49,483 nucleotides of DNA from Acidimicrobiaceae bacterium (GTDB taxonomy: Bacteria > Actinomycetota > Acidimicrobiia > Acidimicrobiales > Aldehydirespiratoraceae): positions 1 through 49,483 of the forward strand of contig VXYK01000067.1 in assembly GCA_009845995.1 (NCBI GenBank), given 5' to 3'. How positions within the stretch are numbered: position 1 is the first letter of the stretch; every line of letters begins with the position of its first letter. The notes beneath the pieces are model-generated. The model did not search any database. It was not told the DNA's origin and saw only the letters and a program-made list of their open reading frames with translations. Positions 32,232-40,710 of the stretch are shown here, piece by piece. Position numbers and translations under genes: made by a program.

Positions 32232-33746
32232 TCAACTGCCGAGGCCGTGGTTCCTCCGTTCGAATTCGGTGAGGGCTCGGCGGTCGACTTTGTCACTGGC
32301 ATTTCGGGGGAGTTGGTCGATGACCCGGATGGCCTCGGGGAGCTTGTAAGAAGCGAGGTCAACAGAGCCGAAGTCGCGCAGTTCGTCCACGGTGGGAGGC
32401 TCATCGCCCTCGGACACAACGATTACAGCCACACCGATCTCACCCATCACCTCATCGGGTCTGCTGACGACCGCGATCTCGGCAATGGCCGGGTGGTTGC
32501 CGAGAACTGACTCGACTTCCATCGGATAGACGTTGTAGCCGCCGCGAATAAACATCTCCTTGACCCGCCCCGCGAGCCGGTAACAACCGGCGGAATCCAC
32601 ACGGGCAAGATCCCCGGTGCGAAGCCAGCCGTCGACCAGAGTCTCGGCGGTCGCTTCGGGGTCGTTCCAGTAGCCCGCCATGATGCAATCTGAGCGCAAC
32701 CACAGTTCCCCGACCTCTCCGTGGGCGACGGGTTCTCCGGTTTCGTCCCGTACCGCCGCTTCGACCCCGGGTCGGGGTCTTCCGATGGTGTTGAGTGCTT
32801 CTTCGTCGTCGGCGTCCAAATCGGTTCCGAGGCCTATCCCGCCGCTTTCGGTTGACGAGTAGCGGATCGAATAGGGCGCGTCGAATCGTTTTCGGGCTTC
32901 GCGCACCAGCGCCGGTGGGGAGGCGGCACCGCCGACAACGATGGCTTGCACTGCGGAAAAATCGAGTTCGTCGACCTGCGGGTGCGCCAGCATTAGCGCT
33001 ATCTGTGGTGCCACCCCGGTGACTGCCGGCATACGGTGCTGCGCGATCAACTCCAGCACGGGTCCGGCTGACCAACGTTTCAATAGATGGGTGGTTCCAC
33101 CGCTGGCCAATAGCCATGGCAGTTTGGTCATGAAACCGACATGGGCGAATTGAGTGGAGCTGATGCCGTGCCCACCACCGCCCCAAGCTCCCCCCGTGTC
33201 GAGTTCGAGGATTCGTTCCAACTGCCGGTTGCTGTACCAGGCTCCCTTTGGCAGACCTGTGGAACCGCTGGTGAAGCACACGCACACGGGCCGGTCCAGA
33301 TCTTCGGTCAGCGGTGAAAGCGGGCGAGCATCGGCGATCCTGAACTCGTCCGCCACCGTTTCGGGGCTGGTGCCCGGTACGAGTGTTTCGCAGGCGAACC
33401 GGTTGACGTCGACCGTGGCTGACAGTTGATCACCGACAATCGCCAATTTCGGGTCGAGCACCTCCAAACAGGCGTTGATCTCACGGGCGGTCAGCTTCGG
33501 GTTGATACCCGAGGTGACTGCGCCCAGCCGAGCGAGCGCCAGGAACAGAACCACGTAGTCAATCGTCGATTCGAGTACCAGGGCCACCGCATCTCGCTCA
33601 CCGATGTCACGGGCCGCTAGACCGGCTGCGGCTTCATCGGCAGCCTGATCGAGTTCCGCGTAGGTGATTCCCCAACCCTGTTGGGTGAGATATGCCGTGG
33701 TGTCGGCGAAGTCCACAGCCACCCGACGTGCAATCCTAGTAAGCAC
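32232..33746 (-). CDS. AMP-dependent acyl-CoA synthetase
   Basis: The 504-aa ANL-superfamily ligase has the P-loop-like 'VCFTSGSTGLPKGAWYSNRQ', 'YSSTESGGIG', 'GWLRTGDLARVDSAGCYRLAGRVKEMFIRGGYNVYPMEVE' and the adenylation lysine near 'LPRNASDKVDRRAL'. It activates a carboxylic acid to its CoA thioester; the chain is not readable. The reading frame is open to 34631, but that extension is antisense to galM. GTG 33746 is chosen because TACGAT lies 6 nt upstream on the minus strand and the family N-terminus starts there. Confidence 0.9.
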   Translation of the reverse strand: MLTRIARRVAVDFADTTAYLTQQGWGITYAELDQAADEAAAGLAARDIGERDAVALVLESTIDYVVLFLALARLGAVTSGINPKLTAREINACLEVLDPKLAIVGDQLSATVDVNRFACETLVPGTSPETVADEFRIADARPLSPLTEDLDRPVCVCFTSGSTGLPKGAWYSNRQLERILELDTGGAWGGGGHGISSTQFAHVGFMTKLPWLLASGGTTHLLKRWSAGPVLELIAQHRMPAVTGVAPQIALMLAHPQVDELDFSAVQAIVVGGAASPPALVREARKRFDAPYSIRYSSTESGGIGLGTDLDADDEEALNTIGRPRPGVEAAVRDETGEPVAHGEVGELWLRSDCIMAGYWNDPEATAETLVDGWLRTGDLARVDSAGCYRLAGRVKEMFIRGGYNVYPMEVESVLGNHPAIAEIAVVSRPDEVMGEIGVAVIVVSEGDEPPTVDELRDFGSVDLASYKLPEAIRVIDQLPRNASDKVDRRALTEFERRNHGLGS

Positions 33747-33752
33747 CCCAGA

Positions 33753-33758
33753 ATCGTA
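33753..33758 (-). promoter_or_regulatory. Candidate -10 (TACGAT) of the acyl-CoA synthetase
   Basis: On the minus strand TACGAT ends 6 nt before GTG 33746, in the 48-bp divergent spacer with galM. Confidence 0.45.
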
Positions 33759-33794
33759 GACCCGTAGACACACTGCAACGGCAGCGGAGAGGCG

Positions 33795-34877
33795 ATGCCC
33801 GTCGAAATCGAAACTTATGGAAACGCGAGCAGCGGTGAGACCCATACTGTGACGCTCACCTGCGGTGCGTTGAAGGCCGTGTTCTGCGACTTCGGGGCGC
33901 GACTGCTGGAGCTTTGGGTGCCGGACCGTCACGGGGATCTTTCTGATGTCGTACTGGCCAATGGCAACATCGAAGCCCTCGAAGCTAGCAACGCATATTT
34001 CGGGGCGACCTGTGGCCGTTTCGCCAACCGGATCAAAGGGGGCCGGTTCACGCTCGATGGTCGGCGCTATCAGGTTGGGCTGAACGACGGCGCGAACCAT
34101 CTTCACGGCGGTCCGGACGGATTCGACAAGCGCGTTTGGCGCATCGACGAAACCGACAACGACGAAACCAACAACGACGAAACCCGCAACACGGTCCGAT
34201 TCTCGACGGTTTCGCCCGACGGCGATCAGGGCTATCCCGGTGAAGTCACGACGAACGTCGAGTACACGCTCGGCCCGGACTCGTTGGAGATTGCAATGAC
34301 CGCCGAAACGACCGCGCCAACCGTTGTCAATCTGGTCAATCACGCCTATTGGAACCTTGCGGGCCATGACTCGGGCGACGTGCTCGATCAGCAGGTTCAG
34401 ATCGAGGCGGACTTCTACACCCCTGCGGACGCCGATCTCATCGTGACCGGTGAAGTCCGCGCCGTTGCGGACAGTCCCTACGACTTCCGTGTGCCTCGTC
34501 GTATCCGTGACGCGATCGGTGCGCTCGATCAAACCGCTGGCAGCGAAAGCGCTGGATCTGGTTTTGATCGCAACTGGGTGCTGCGTGGCGAAGGAGAAAC
34601 GATGCGCCATGCAGCCACCGCATTCGACCACGTCTCTGGCCGACGGTTAGACGTCTCGACCACCGCGCCGGGTGTGCATTTCTACACCGCCGGCGGTCTC
34701 AGCGATTCTGAGGTAGGCAAAGGCGATGTCGCATACTGCCGGTTCGCCGGTTACTGCTTTGAGACGCAACACTTCCCGGATTCACCCAACCAGCCGCATT
34801 TTCCATCGGCCCGGCTTGATCCGGGAGCGGTCTACGATCACCGGGTGAAATTCGAGTTCTCAATCGGTTGGCTGTAG
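33795..34877 (+). CDS. galM: Aldose 1-epimerase
   Basis: The 360-aa mutarotase interconverts alpha and beta anomers of aldoses. It has 'FGATCGRFANRIKGGRF', the substrate-binding His in 'NHLHGGPDGFDKRVW', the general-acid His in 'VNLVNHAYWNLAGH', and the general-base Glu in 'GYCFETQHFPDSPNQPHFPS'. An insertion of three 15-bp repeats (DETxN) follows 'KRVWRI'. GGAGAGG precedes the ATG. Its family role is sugar metabolism, so it stands apart from the adjoining acyl-CoA genes. Confidence 0.9.
   Translation: MPVEIETYGNASSGETHTVTLTCGALKAVFCDFGARLLELWVPDRHGDLSDVVLANGNIEALEASNAYFGATCGRFANRIKGGRFTLDGRRYQVGLNDGANHLHGGPDGFDKRVWRIDETDNDETNNDETRNTVRFSTVSPDGDQGYPGEVTTNVEYTLGPDSLEIAMTAETTAPTVVNLVNHAYWNLAGHDSGDVLDQQVQIEADFYTPADADLIVTGEVRAVADSPYDFRVPRRIRDAIGALDQTAGSESAGSGFDRNWVLRGEGETMRHAATAFDHVSGRRLDVSTTAPGVHFYTAGGLSDSEVGKGDVAYCRFAGYCFETQHFPDSPNQPHFPSARLDPGAVYDHRVKFEFSIGWL
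34146..34190 (+). repeat. 15-bp tandem repeat (3 units) inside galM
   Basis: Three units of gacgaaacc(g/a/c)(a/g)caac encode DETDN, DETNN, DETRN in a surface loop between two conserved strands. The repeat is in frame. Confidence 0.85.
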
Positions 34878-34895
34878 GGGTGCCGTGGAGGACTG

Positions 34896-34901
34896 TACCG
34901 T
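34896..34901 (+). promoter_or_regulatory. Candidate -10 (TACCGT) of the hydrolase-ACAD-NicX operon
   Basis: TACCGT ends 9 nt before ATG 34911, downstream of galM. It suggests a separate transcript for the three-gene operon. Confidence 0.4.
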
Positions 34902-34910
34902 GCGAGACCG

Positions 34911-35711
34911 ATGCCGGTGATTGATGTAGACCGTGTGCCGGTTGCCTGGCGCGAAGCGGGCCAGGGTGAGGTCGTGCTGTTCCTCCATGGGCTGGGGCTG
35001 ACCCGTACGAGTTGGGATCTGCAACTTGGAGATCTGTCGGATCGCTGGCGTTGTGTCGCTTGGGACATGCCGGGCTATGGGAAGTCGTCATCGGTCGAGC
35101 CGTTGACCTTCGCCGCGATCGTGGACGCAATAGCGGGTTTGCTCGATGTGCTCGAAGTCCAGCGTGCACATGTCTGCGGGTTGTCGTTGGGCGGCCAGCA
35201 GGCTCTGCACTTTGCGCTGGCACATCCGGATCGGGTTGCCAGTTTGATCCTGGCCGATACGAGCGCGGCGTTCGGCGGGGACGGCACCGATCCCGACGCA
35301 TGGCTCAAAGCTCGACTCGCCCCGCTTGAGGCGGGGTTGACTCCGGCAGATTTCGCGCAGGACGTTCTGTGTTCGGTAGCGGGTCCGGAATTTGGCGGCG
35401 ACTCGTTGGCAGCGGCCGTCGCGTCGTTCTCCAGGATCACGTCGGCCGGTTTGCGAGCAGCTTGCGAATGTCTGACGACCCATGACGTGCGCGGCCGTCT
35501 CAAAGAGATCACCATGCCTACTCTGGTGATCGTGGGCGAGCTCGATGAGGAGACCCCGTTGGCTTACAGCAGGCTCCTGGCTGACCGTATTCTCGGCGCC
35601 GAGTTGGTGGTTATCGATGGTGCCGGTCATCTCAGTCCCTGCGAAGCTCCAGTGGAGTTCAACGCAACTGTCAGGCGTTTTCTTGTTGACGCCGGTACCG
35701 TGCGCCCATGA
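34911..35711 (+). CDS. Alpha/beta hydrolase (NicD-like candidate)
   Basis: The 266-aa alpha/beta-hydrolase has an oxyanion 'LFLHGLGLTRTSW', nucleophile S92 in 'CGLSLGGQQAL', acid D212 in 'GELDEETPL' and H240 in 'GAGHLSPCEAP'. It is first in a tightly overlapping operon with an acyl-CoA-dehydrogenase-like gene and a NicX-like gene. In nicotinate degradation NicD, also an alpha/beta hydrolase, deformylates the product of NicX. That role is therefore a reasonable inference here, but lactonase, esterase or C-C hydrolase are equally possible from sequence. The stop overlaps the next ATG (ATGA). Confidence 0.85.
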   Translation: MPVIDVDRVPVAWREAGQGEVVLFLHGLGLTRTSWDLQLGDLSDRWRCVAWDMPGYGKSSSVEPLTFAAIVDAIAGLLDVLEVQRAHVCGLSLGGQQALHFALAHPDRVASLILADTSAAFGGDGTDPDAWLKARLAPLEAGLTPADFAQDVLCSVAGPEFGGDSLAAAVASFSRITSAGLRAACECLTTHDVRGRLKEITMPTLVIVGELDEETPLAYSRLLADRILGAELVVIDGAGHLSPCEAPVEFNATVRRFLVDAGTVRP

Positions 35712-36928
35712 GCGCAGGGCCGCGAACCCGCAACACCGGCATCCATACCGCGGCGCGCGCCGAACTCGTTGAGATGATCGCCGAGCTGGGTCCCACGTTT
35801 GCCGGACGTGCAGTTGAATACGATCGCAAGGCGCTTTTCCCCACAGAGAACTGGGCTGATCTCAGAGCCGCAGGCCTGCTCGGCATCTGCATCCCGACCT
35901 CTGAAGGCGGGCTGGGTGGTGACTTTGTGGGATATGCCCTGGTCGCTGAGGAGTTGGGACGCCATTGTGCGGCCACCGCGCTGACCTTCAATATGCACGT
36001 CGCCACGACACTTCTCGTCGGGCAGATTGGCGACGACATGGACCTGACCGACGCTGAGCGATCGGCGCTACAGCAACGCCGGACGAAACTGCGTCGGGGG
36101 ATCGTGGAAGACGGCATGATTCACAGCCAGCCGTTCTCGGAGGGAATATCGGTAGGCGCCACGGAAGGGTTCGCGACGCGGGCGGTCCCCGTCGATGGCG
36201 GGTACCGGGTGACGGGGCGAAAGATATTCGCATCGTTGAGCGGCGCGGCCGACATACACAACGTTGTCTGCATGGTGGAGGGCGACTCCAGGGTGCGGCT
36301 CTTGGGAGTTCCCGCCGATGCTCATGGGGTCACGATTGAGGGCGATTGGGATTCGCTCGGCATGAGGGCGACCGATTCGCGGACCCTGGTGCTGAACGAT
36401 GTGTTCGTCCCGGTTGAACACGAATGGATCCCACCGGGAATGTTCGACCAGGCAGCGCTTCGCTGGCCCTACTTCTACATGACGTTGTCGTTCGCTTATC
36501 TCGGTTTGATGCGAGCGATTCTCGATGCGTCCGCTGAGTATCTGATAGGTGCAGACGGCCCGTCTGAACGTCGTGACCATCCTCTCAAACAGCAGGGCTG
36601 GGCCGCGATGAATCTGAAGTACGACGAGGCTCAGTCGTTGTGCTACCGCGTGCTAGGTGAGGTTGGTGTCGATCCTTCAGCCGATGCTGTTCGACGGGCG
36701 TGGAGTTCGGTCGTGTCGACAATGGAAGGCGCCCCGGAACTGGCCTCAACCGCGATCCGCATTTGTGGCGGTCGCTCGATGTTGCGGCCTTCCCGGCTGG
36801 AGCAGTACTACCGTGACTCCCGCTGCGGTGCCGCGATGCTGCCCTGGAGTGTGGAGGTGTGTCTGGAGCGGCTCGGCCAAAGCGGCCTCTACCCCGACGA
36901 AGACCACGACCCTGAGGCGGCAACGTGA
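35708..36928 (+). CDS. Acyl-CoA dehydrogenase-like flavoprotein
   Basis: The 406-aa ACAD-fold protein has an N-terminal helical domain ('LLGICIPTSEGGLGGDFVGYALVAEELGRHC'), a beta domain ('DGGYRVTGRKIFASLSGAADIHNVVCMV', 'DWDSLGMRATDSRTLVLNDVFVP') and a C-terminal helical domain ending 'RICGGRSMLRPSRLEQYYRDSRCG'. The usual 'EPxxGSD' loop is replaced by 'EGISVGATEG'. It may therefore be a diverged dehydrogenase or a flavin-dependent monooxygenase of the same fold (group D type). ATGA/GTGA overlaps on both sides tie it to the hydrolase and the NicX-like protein. Confidence 0.85.
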   Translation: MSAGPRTRNTGIHTAARAELVEMIAELGPTFAGRAVEYDRKALFPTENWADLRAAGLLGICIPTSEGGLGGDFVGYALVAEELGRHCAATALTFNMHVATTLLVGQIGDDMDLTDAERSALQQRRTKLRRGIVEDGMIHSQPFSEGISVGATEGFATRAVPVDGGYRVTGRKIFASLSGAADIHNVVCMVEGDSRVRLLGVPADAHGVTIEGDWDSLGMRATDSRTLVLNDVFVPVEHEWIPPGMFDQAALRWPYFYMTLSFAYLGLMRAILDASAEYLIGADGPSERRDHPLKQQGWAAMNLKYDEAQSLCYRVLGEVGVDPSADAVRRAWSSVVSTMEGAPELASTAIRICGGRSMLRPSRLEQYYRDSRCGAAMLPWSVEVCLERLGQSGLYPDEDHDPEAAT

Positions 36929-37968
36929 ATACGCAATGGCGTTGGGTGGAGCGCTACGCCGAGCAGTTCAACGCTTGTGAAGTAAACCGCGGCGACGTGG
37001 CAGTGGTCTTGACCGAGACCACCAGCAACCCGGTGGTGGCTTCGACTGCTCGTCTAGCACTCGAGACACTCGGTGCAGCCGTGATCGACGTGGTGGTGAC
37101 CACGCCGCCCAACCCGGGTCCCGTGCCGATCCGCTCAACAGGGGCGTCACAGGCGTTGCAGAACAACCGGTCGGCTATCGCTGCGTTGAGTGCCGCTGAT
37201 TTTGTCGCCGATTGCACCGTCGAAGGCTTGCTGCACGCCCCGGAGTTGGCAGAAGTTCTCGCGTCTGGTGCCCGGGTGTTGATGATCTCCAATGAGCATC
37301 CTGAAAATGTCGAACGCTGGCCGCACGACCCGACCTTGGCTGAGCGGGTGAACACCGGTGTTGAACTTCTCGTGGCGGCAAAGGTGATGAAGGTTACGTC
37401 GGCGGCCGGTACCGACCTTTCGGTGCGTCTTGCCGGTGCTGTTGTGGCCGGATCGTTCGGTTGGTGCACCGAACCCGGTTCGATCGCTCACTGGCCCGGC
37501 GGGCTCGTCCTGTGCTTCCCGGCAGCCCATAGTGTTGACGGCACAGTCGTTCTGGCGCCCGGCGATGTGAATCTGACGTTCAAGCAGTACCTGAGGGACA
37601 CCGTCGAATTGACCGTGCACGACGACTACGTGACTGAGATCAAGGGTTCGGGTGTGGACGCTGAGTTGTTCCGGTCGTACCTGTCGTCGTTCGGGGAACC
37701 GGAGGCGTATGCGGTCAGCCATGTCGGTTGGGGCATGAACGACGCGGCTCGCTGGGACGCTATGGCGATGTGGGACAAAGCCGATTTCAACGGCACCGAA
37801 CTGAGGGCATTCGCCGGCAACTTCCTTTATTCGACCGGCGCCAACGAGACCGCAGAACGGTTCTGCCGGGGGCATTTCGACCTGCCGATGAGATCCTGCA
37901 CTGTCACTTTGGACGGCGAAGCTGTGGTTGTCGACGGAGAGCTGGTGCCGGATCTTCGCAGCCGTTAG
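36925..37968 (+). CDS. NicX-like (2,5-dihydroxypyridine dioxygenase / M29-type) metalloenzyme
   Basis: The 347-aa protein belongs to the M29-like family that contains both aminopeptidase T and the ring-opening 2,5-dihydroxypyridine 5,6-dioxygenase NicX. H266 ('VSHVGWGMN') and H317-x-D319 ('GHFDLPMRSCTVTLDG') match in spacing the Fe(II) ligands I recall for Pseudomonas NicX (His265, His318, Asp320). The C-terminal 'TVTLDGEAVVVDGELV' is typical. With the preceding alpha/beta hydrolase it could form an N-heteroaromatic ring-opening module. GTG start, with a 4-nt GTGA overlap on the ACAD gene. The stop overlaps the convergent glutamine-synthetase-like gene by 4 bp. A peptidase role is not excluded. 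Confidence 0.8.
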   Translation: MNTQWRWVERYAEQFNACEVNRGDVAVVLTETTSNPVVASTARLALETLGAAVIDVVVTTPPNPGPVPIRSTGASQALQNNRSAIAALSAADFVADCTVEGLLHAPELAEVLASGARVLMISNEHPENVERWPHDPTLAERVNTGVELLVAAKVMKVTSAAGTDLSVRLAGAVVAGSFGWCTEPGSIAHWPGGLVLCFPAAHSVDGTVVLAPGDVNLTFKQYLRDTVELTVHDDYVTEIKGSGVDAELFRSYLSSFGEPEAYAVSHVGWGMNDAARWDAMAMWDKADFNGTELRAFAGNFLYSTGANETAERFCRGHFDLPMRSCTVTLDGEAVVVDGELVPDLRSR

Positions 37969-39278
37969 TGATAGTTCAGATATTGGGAGATTTCCCATTC
38001 GGTGACTTTGTCCGAAGCTTCTGGACTCCCGCCCGCGGCGATGTAGCGGTCCCATTCGTTGGCCTTGTTGAATAGGAAGTTGGCACACAAGTCCGATCCG
38101 AGCGCTTCAACAAGCGCAGGGTCAGCAGCGAGATCGGCGAGCGCATCACCGAGATTGTCAGCGCTGGACACCTCGGTATTGATCTCCTCGAAGCCGTCGG
38201 TGGTGAGCGGCTCGGGACACGCCAGTTCTTCGGTCACGCCGAGGAGCGCCGCTTGCAGAACCGTGGCCGCGGCCAAGTGAATGTTGGCGCTTCCGTCAGC
38301 GAGACGACTCTCGATCCTGGTGGCCGTGCCGCGGGCATCGGGGACTCTGTTGCAGGCGAAACGATGCTCGTAACCCCAGTTCGCCCAGTATCCGGCGAAC
38401 TCACCCGGCCGTAAACGTCGGTAGGCGTTGACTGTCGGCGCGCACAGAGCGGTCATTGCCTTATGGTGCGCGCACAAACCGGCCAGCGAGCTTCGCGCCA
38501 GAGCCGACAACCCGTCCGAGGCGTTTGTGTCTATGAATGCGTTCTGACCGTCGGTGTCGTTGAGGGAGAAGTTCACATGCAGGCCCGAGCCGCTCAGGTC
38601 GTTGAAGGGCTTGCCCAAGAACGTGAGATCGTTGCCGCCTCTGAGCGCGATCTCACGCGCCATCACCCGAAACAGGAACGCATCGTCGGCTGCTCTGAGA
38701 GCCTCATCGTGTTGGAGTGTCAATTCGAATTGGGACTCGTCGAACTCGGCGTTGACCGACTCGAGTTTCAACCCGGACGCGGCAGATGCCCGCATGATCT
38801 CGTCGATGATTCCGGTCGGGTCTGCGGTCGGGCCCGTGCCGTAGACGTACGACCGTGGTGCCGCCTGCAGTCGCCAACCCCCGGTGTCGTCGGGTTCGAG
38901 CACGTAAGCCTCAAGTTCGAAGCCGATTTGTGGCGTGTAGCCCAGATCCTGCCAATCTGCGATCGCCTTCTGTAGAGCGAAACGCGCTGCGAACGGGTAG
39001 GGCTCACCTTCGAAGTCGAGATGCCCGACCGCGACTGCGGTGCGGTCGTCTTCCCAGCCCGGTCTCACCGTTTGTGGATCGAAGCTGCATCGCACGTCTT
39101 TGAGTCCTTCGAGCATGTAGGACCCGGGCGCGGGACTCACGCTTCGGTCGTAACCCAGCCCGAACACTGATGCACAGTGACCCGTGCCGCGATCTGCGAT
39201 GTCGGCGGGCAGGTATTTTCCGCGGGCGATACCGAGATGATCTGGCCACATCACCCTGATGCGCTCGTACTCGCCCAT
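37965..39278 (-). CDS. Glutamine synthetase-like amine/amide ligase
   Basis: The 437-aa protein has the GS catalytic domain: 'GFELEAYVLEP' (metal Glu), 'NAEFDESQFELTLQ', 'FLGKPFNDLSGSGLHVNFSL' (ATP/metal), 'NAYRRLRPGEFAGYWANWGYEHR', and 'TRIESRLADGSANIHLAAATVL'. The N-terminal beta-grasp is short and the sequence differs from housekeeping GlnA. It is more like gamma-glutamyl-amine (GlnT/PuuA/IpuC-type) ligases that glutamylate amines for catabolism. The lack of nitrogen-regulation genes nearby and the convergent NicX-like operon fit use of an organic amine. AGAGGG precedes the ATG. Confidence 0.85.
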   Translation of the reverse strand: MGEYERIRVMWPDHLGIARGKYLPADIADRGTGHCASVFGLGYDRSVSPAPGSYMLEGLKDVRCSFDPQTVRPGWEDDRTAVAVGHLDFEGEPYPFAARFALQKAIADWQDLGYTPQIGFELEAYVLEPDDTGGWRLQAAPRSYVYGTGPTADPTGIIDEIMRASAASGLKLESVNAEFDESQFELTLQHDEALRAADDAFLFRVMAREIALRGGNDLTFLGKPFNDLSGSGLHVNFSLNDTDGQNAFIDTNASDGLSALARSSLAGLCAHHKAMTALCAPTVNAYRRLRPGEFAGYWANWGYEHRFACNRVPDARGTATRIESRLADGSANIHLAAATVLQAALLGVTEELACPEPLTTDGFEEINTEVSSADNLGDALADLAADPALVEALGSDLCANFLFNKANEWDRYIAAGGSPEASDKVTEWEISQYLNYH

Positions 39279-39376
39279 TGTTCGCCCTCTTGTTGTCCAA
39301 TTCGTCGGCCCCTACAGGATAAGACGCATCAGTTCGCAAGCGAGACTCGAATTCGGGAGAAGGAGCAACCGATGGG

Positions 39377-39382
39377 TACGCT
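39377..39382 (+). promoter_or_regulatory. Candidate -10 (TACGCT) deciding the start of the acyl-CoA dehydrogenase
   Basis: TACGCT ends 8 nt before ATG 39391. An AGGAG ahead of an out-of-frame ATG at 39372 would lead to a different frame, so this leaderless start is the better explanation. Confidence 0.45.
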
Positions 39383-39390
39383 CGCGGATC

Positions 39391-40614
39391 ATGGACGCTT
39401 GGAACGACCCCGCGCTCGACGCTTTCGCCGACGAGGTTCGTACTTGGATTGAAGAGCACTGCGTCGGCGAGTTCGCGACATACCGAGGCCGAGGTTGGAC
39501 TGGTCAAGAAGATGTCCCGGTTGAGGTTCAGTGGTCCTGGGAGAAAGAGCTGGCAACGGGTGGCTGGCTGGGGATCGACTTCCCGGCATGGATCGGCGGG
39601 CGCGGCTGTTCATTGGCGGAGCAGGTGGTTTTCCATCGGACTTATGTCGAGTCGCGGGCGCCGGGGCGCTTGCCCAACATGGGTCTGACCCTGTTGGGCC
39701 CGACGTTGATGGCGTTTGGCAGCGAGTCTCAGCAGCGTCGTTTCGTTCCCCGCATCCTCGCTGCTGAGGATTACTGGTGCCAGGGATATTCCGAACCCGA
39801 CGCGGGTTCTGACCTGGCCAATGTCAAGACCCGGGCCGAATTGGTTGACGGCCGTTGGATCATCAACGGTCAGAAAGTCTGGACCTCGCTGGCTCAGTGC
39901 GCTCAATGGGTTTTTCTCGTGGCCCGCACCGAGTCTGGTTCGCAACGCCATGCGGGGCTGAGTTACCTGTTGGTGCCTATGGACCAGCCCGGGATCGAGA
40001 TTCGGCCGATCGTGCAGATCACCGGCGGTTCAGAGTTCAACGAAACGTTCTTCTCTGACGCTCACACCGAAGAGTCTTTGGTTGTGGGCGGTGCCGGCAA
40101 CGGCTGGAAAGTAGCGATGGGGACTCTGGGCTTTGAGAGAGGCGCTTCCACGCTGGGGCAACAGGTCAGCTACCGCCAAGAGTTCGATGATCTTGTTGCT
40201 TTGGCAAAGGACAATGGACGGTTGACTGATCCGGTTGTGCGCCACGAACTGACCCGCAGTTTCGTCGAGTTGGAGATACTGCGTTTCAACCAGTTGCGCA
40301 TGCTCACCGCTATGACGAGCGGCGGGGTGCCGGGCCCTGAAATGTCGATCGGCAAGCTCTATTGGGCGTCGTGGCATCGTCGCATGGGCGAGTTGGCGAT
40401 GCTGGTCCGCGGTGCGAGTGCCATGGTCGGGTCATCCGCTGCTCATAACGGCCATCCGAGTTTCGGCGACTATGAGCTTCCCGATTATGAGATCGACCGT
40501 GAGCAGCGCACGTTCTTGTACAGCCGTGCTCACACGATTTACGGCGGTTCGAACCAGATCCAGCGCAATGTGATCGGCGAACGGGTTCTCGGCCTTCCCC
40601 GTGAGCCCCGATGA
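39391..40614 (+). CDS. Acyl-CoA dehydrogenase
   Basis: The 407-aa FadE-type enzyme has 'GYSEPDAGSDLANVKTRAEL', 'NGQKVWTSLAQCAQWVFLVART', 'TGGSEFNETFFSDAHT', and the C-terminal 'YGGSNQIQRNVIGERVLGLPRE'. It oxidises an acyl-CoA with transfer to ETF; chain specificity is not readable. The reading frame extends upstream to 39259, but ATG 39391 gives the family N-terminus 'MDAWNDPALDAFADEVRTWI' and has TACGCT 8 nt before it. It is closely related in layout to the enzyme at 2957. Confidence 0.9.
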   Translation: MDAWNDPALDAFADEVRTWIEEHCVGEFATYRGRGWTGQEDVPVEVQWSWEKELATGGWLGIDFPAWIGGRGCSLAEQVVFHRTYVESRAPGRLPNMGLTLLGPTLMAFGSESQQRRFVPRILAAEDYWCQGYSEPDAGSDLANVKTRAELVDGRWIINGQKVWTSLAQCAQWVFLVARTESGSQRHAGLSYLLVPMDQPGIEIRPIVQITGGSEFNETFFSDAHTEESLVVGGAGNGWKVAMGTLGFERGASTLGQQVSYRQEFDDLVALAKDNGRLTDPVVRHELTRSFVELEILRFNQLRMLTAMTSGGVPGPEMSIGKLYWASWHRRMGELAMLVRGASAMVGSSAAHNGHPSFGDYELPDYEIDREQRTFLYSRAHTIYGGSNQIQRNVIGERVLGLPREPR

Positions 40615-40659
40615 GCTGAGGCACGGTCGCCGCATAGACTCAGTGTCGGTCGGCGTGGC

Positions 40660-40665
40660 TATGCT
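40660..40665 (+). promoter_or_regulatory. Candidate -10 (TATGCT) upstream of the DUF6159 gene
   Basis: TATGCT lies 45 nt before ATG 40711 and gives a conventional leader containing AAGGAG. This gene thus contrasts with the leaderless ones. Confidence 0.35.
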
Positions 40666-40710
40666 TAGTGTGATTGACGGGCCGGAACAGAACTGAGGCA
40701 AGGAGCGGCT

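Noticed and set aside
33747..34631. N-terminal extension of the acyl-CoA synthetase frame
   Set aside because: It is antisense to galM, which has all catalytic motifs; the normal synthetase N-terminus begins at GTG 33746.
39259..39390. Upstream start for the acyl-CoA dehydrogenase, or translation from ATG 39372 after AGGAG
   Set aside because: ATG 39372 is out of frame with the enzyme, and the in-frame extension from 39259 overlaps the divergent gene start; ATG 39391 with TACGCT 8 nt upstream gives the family N-terminus.
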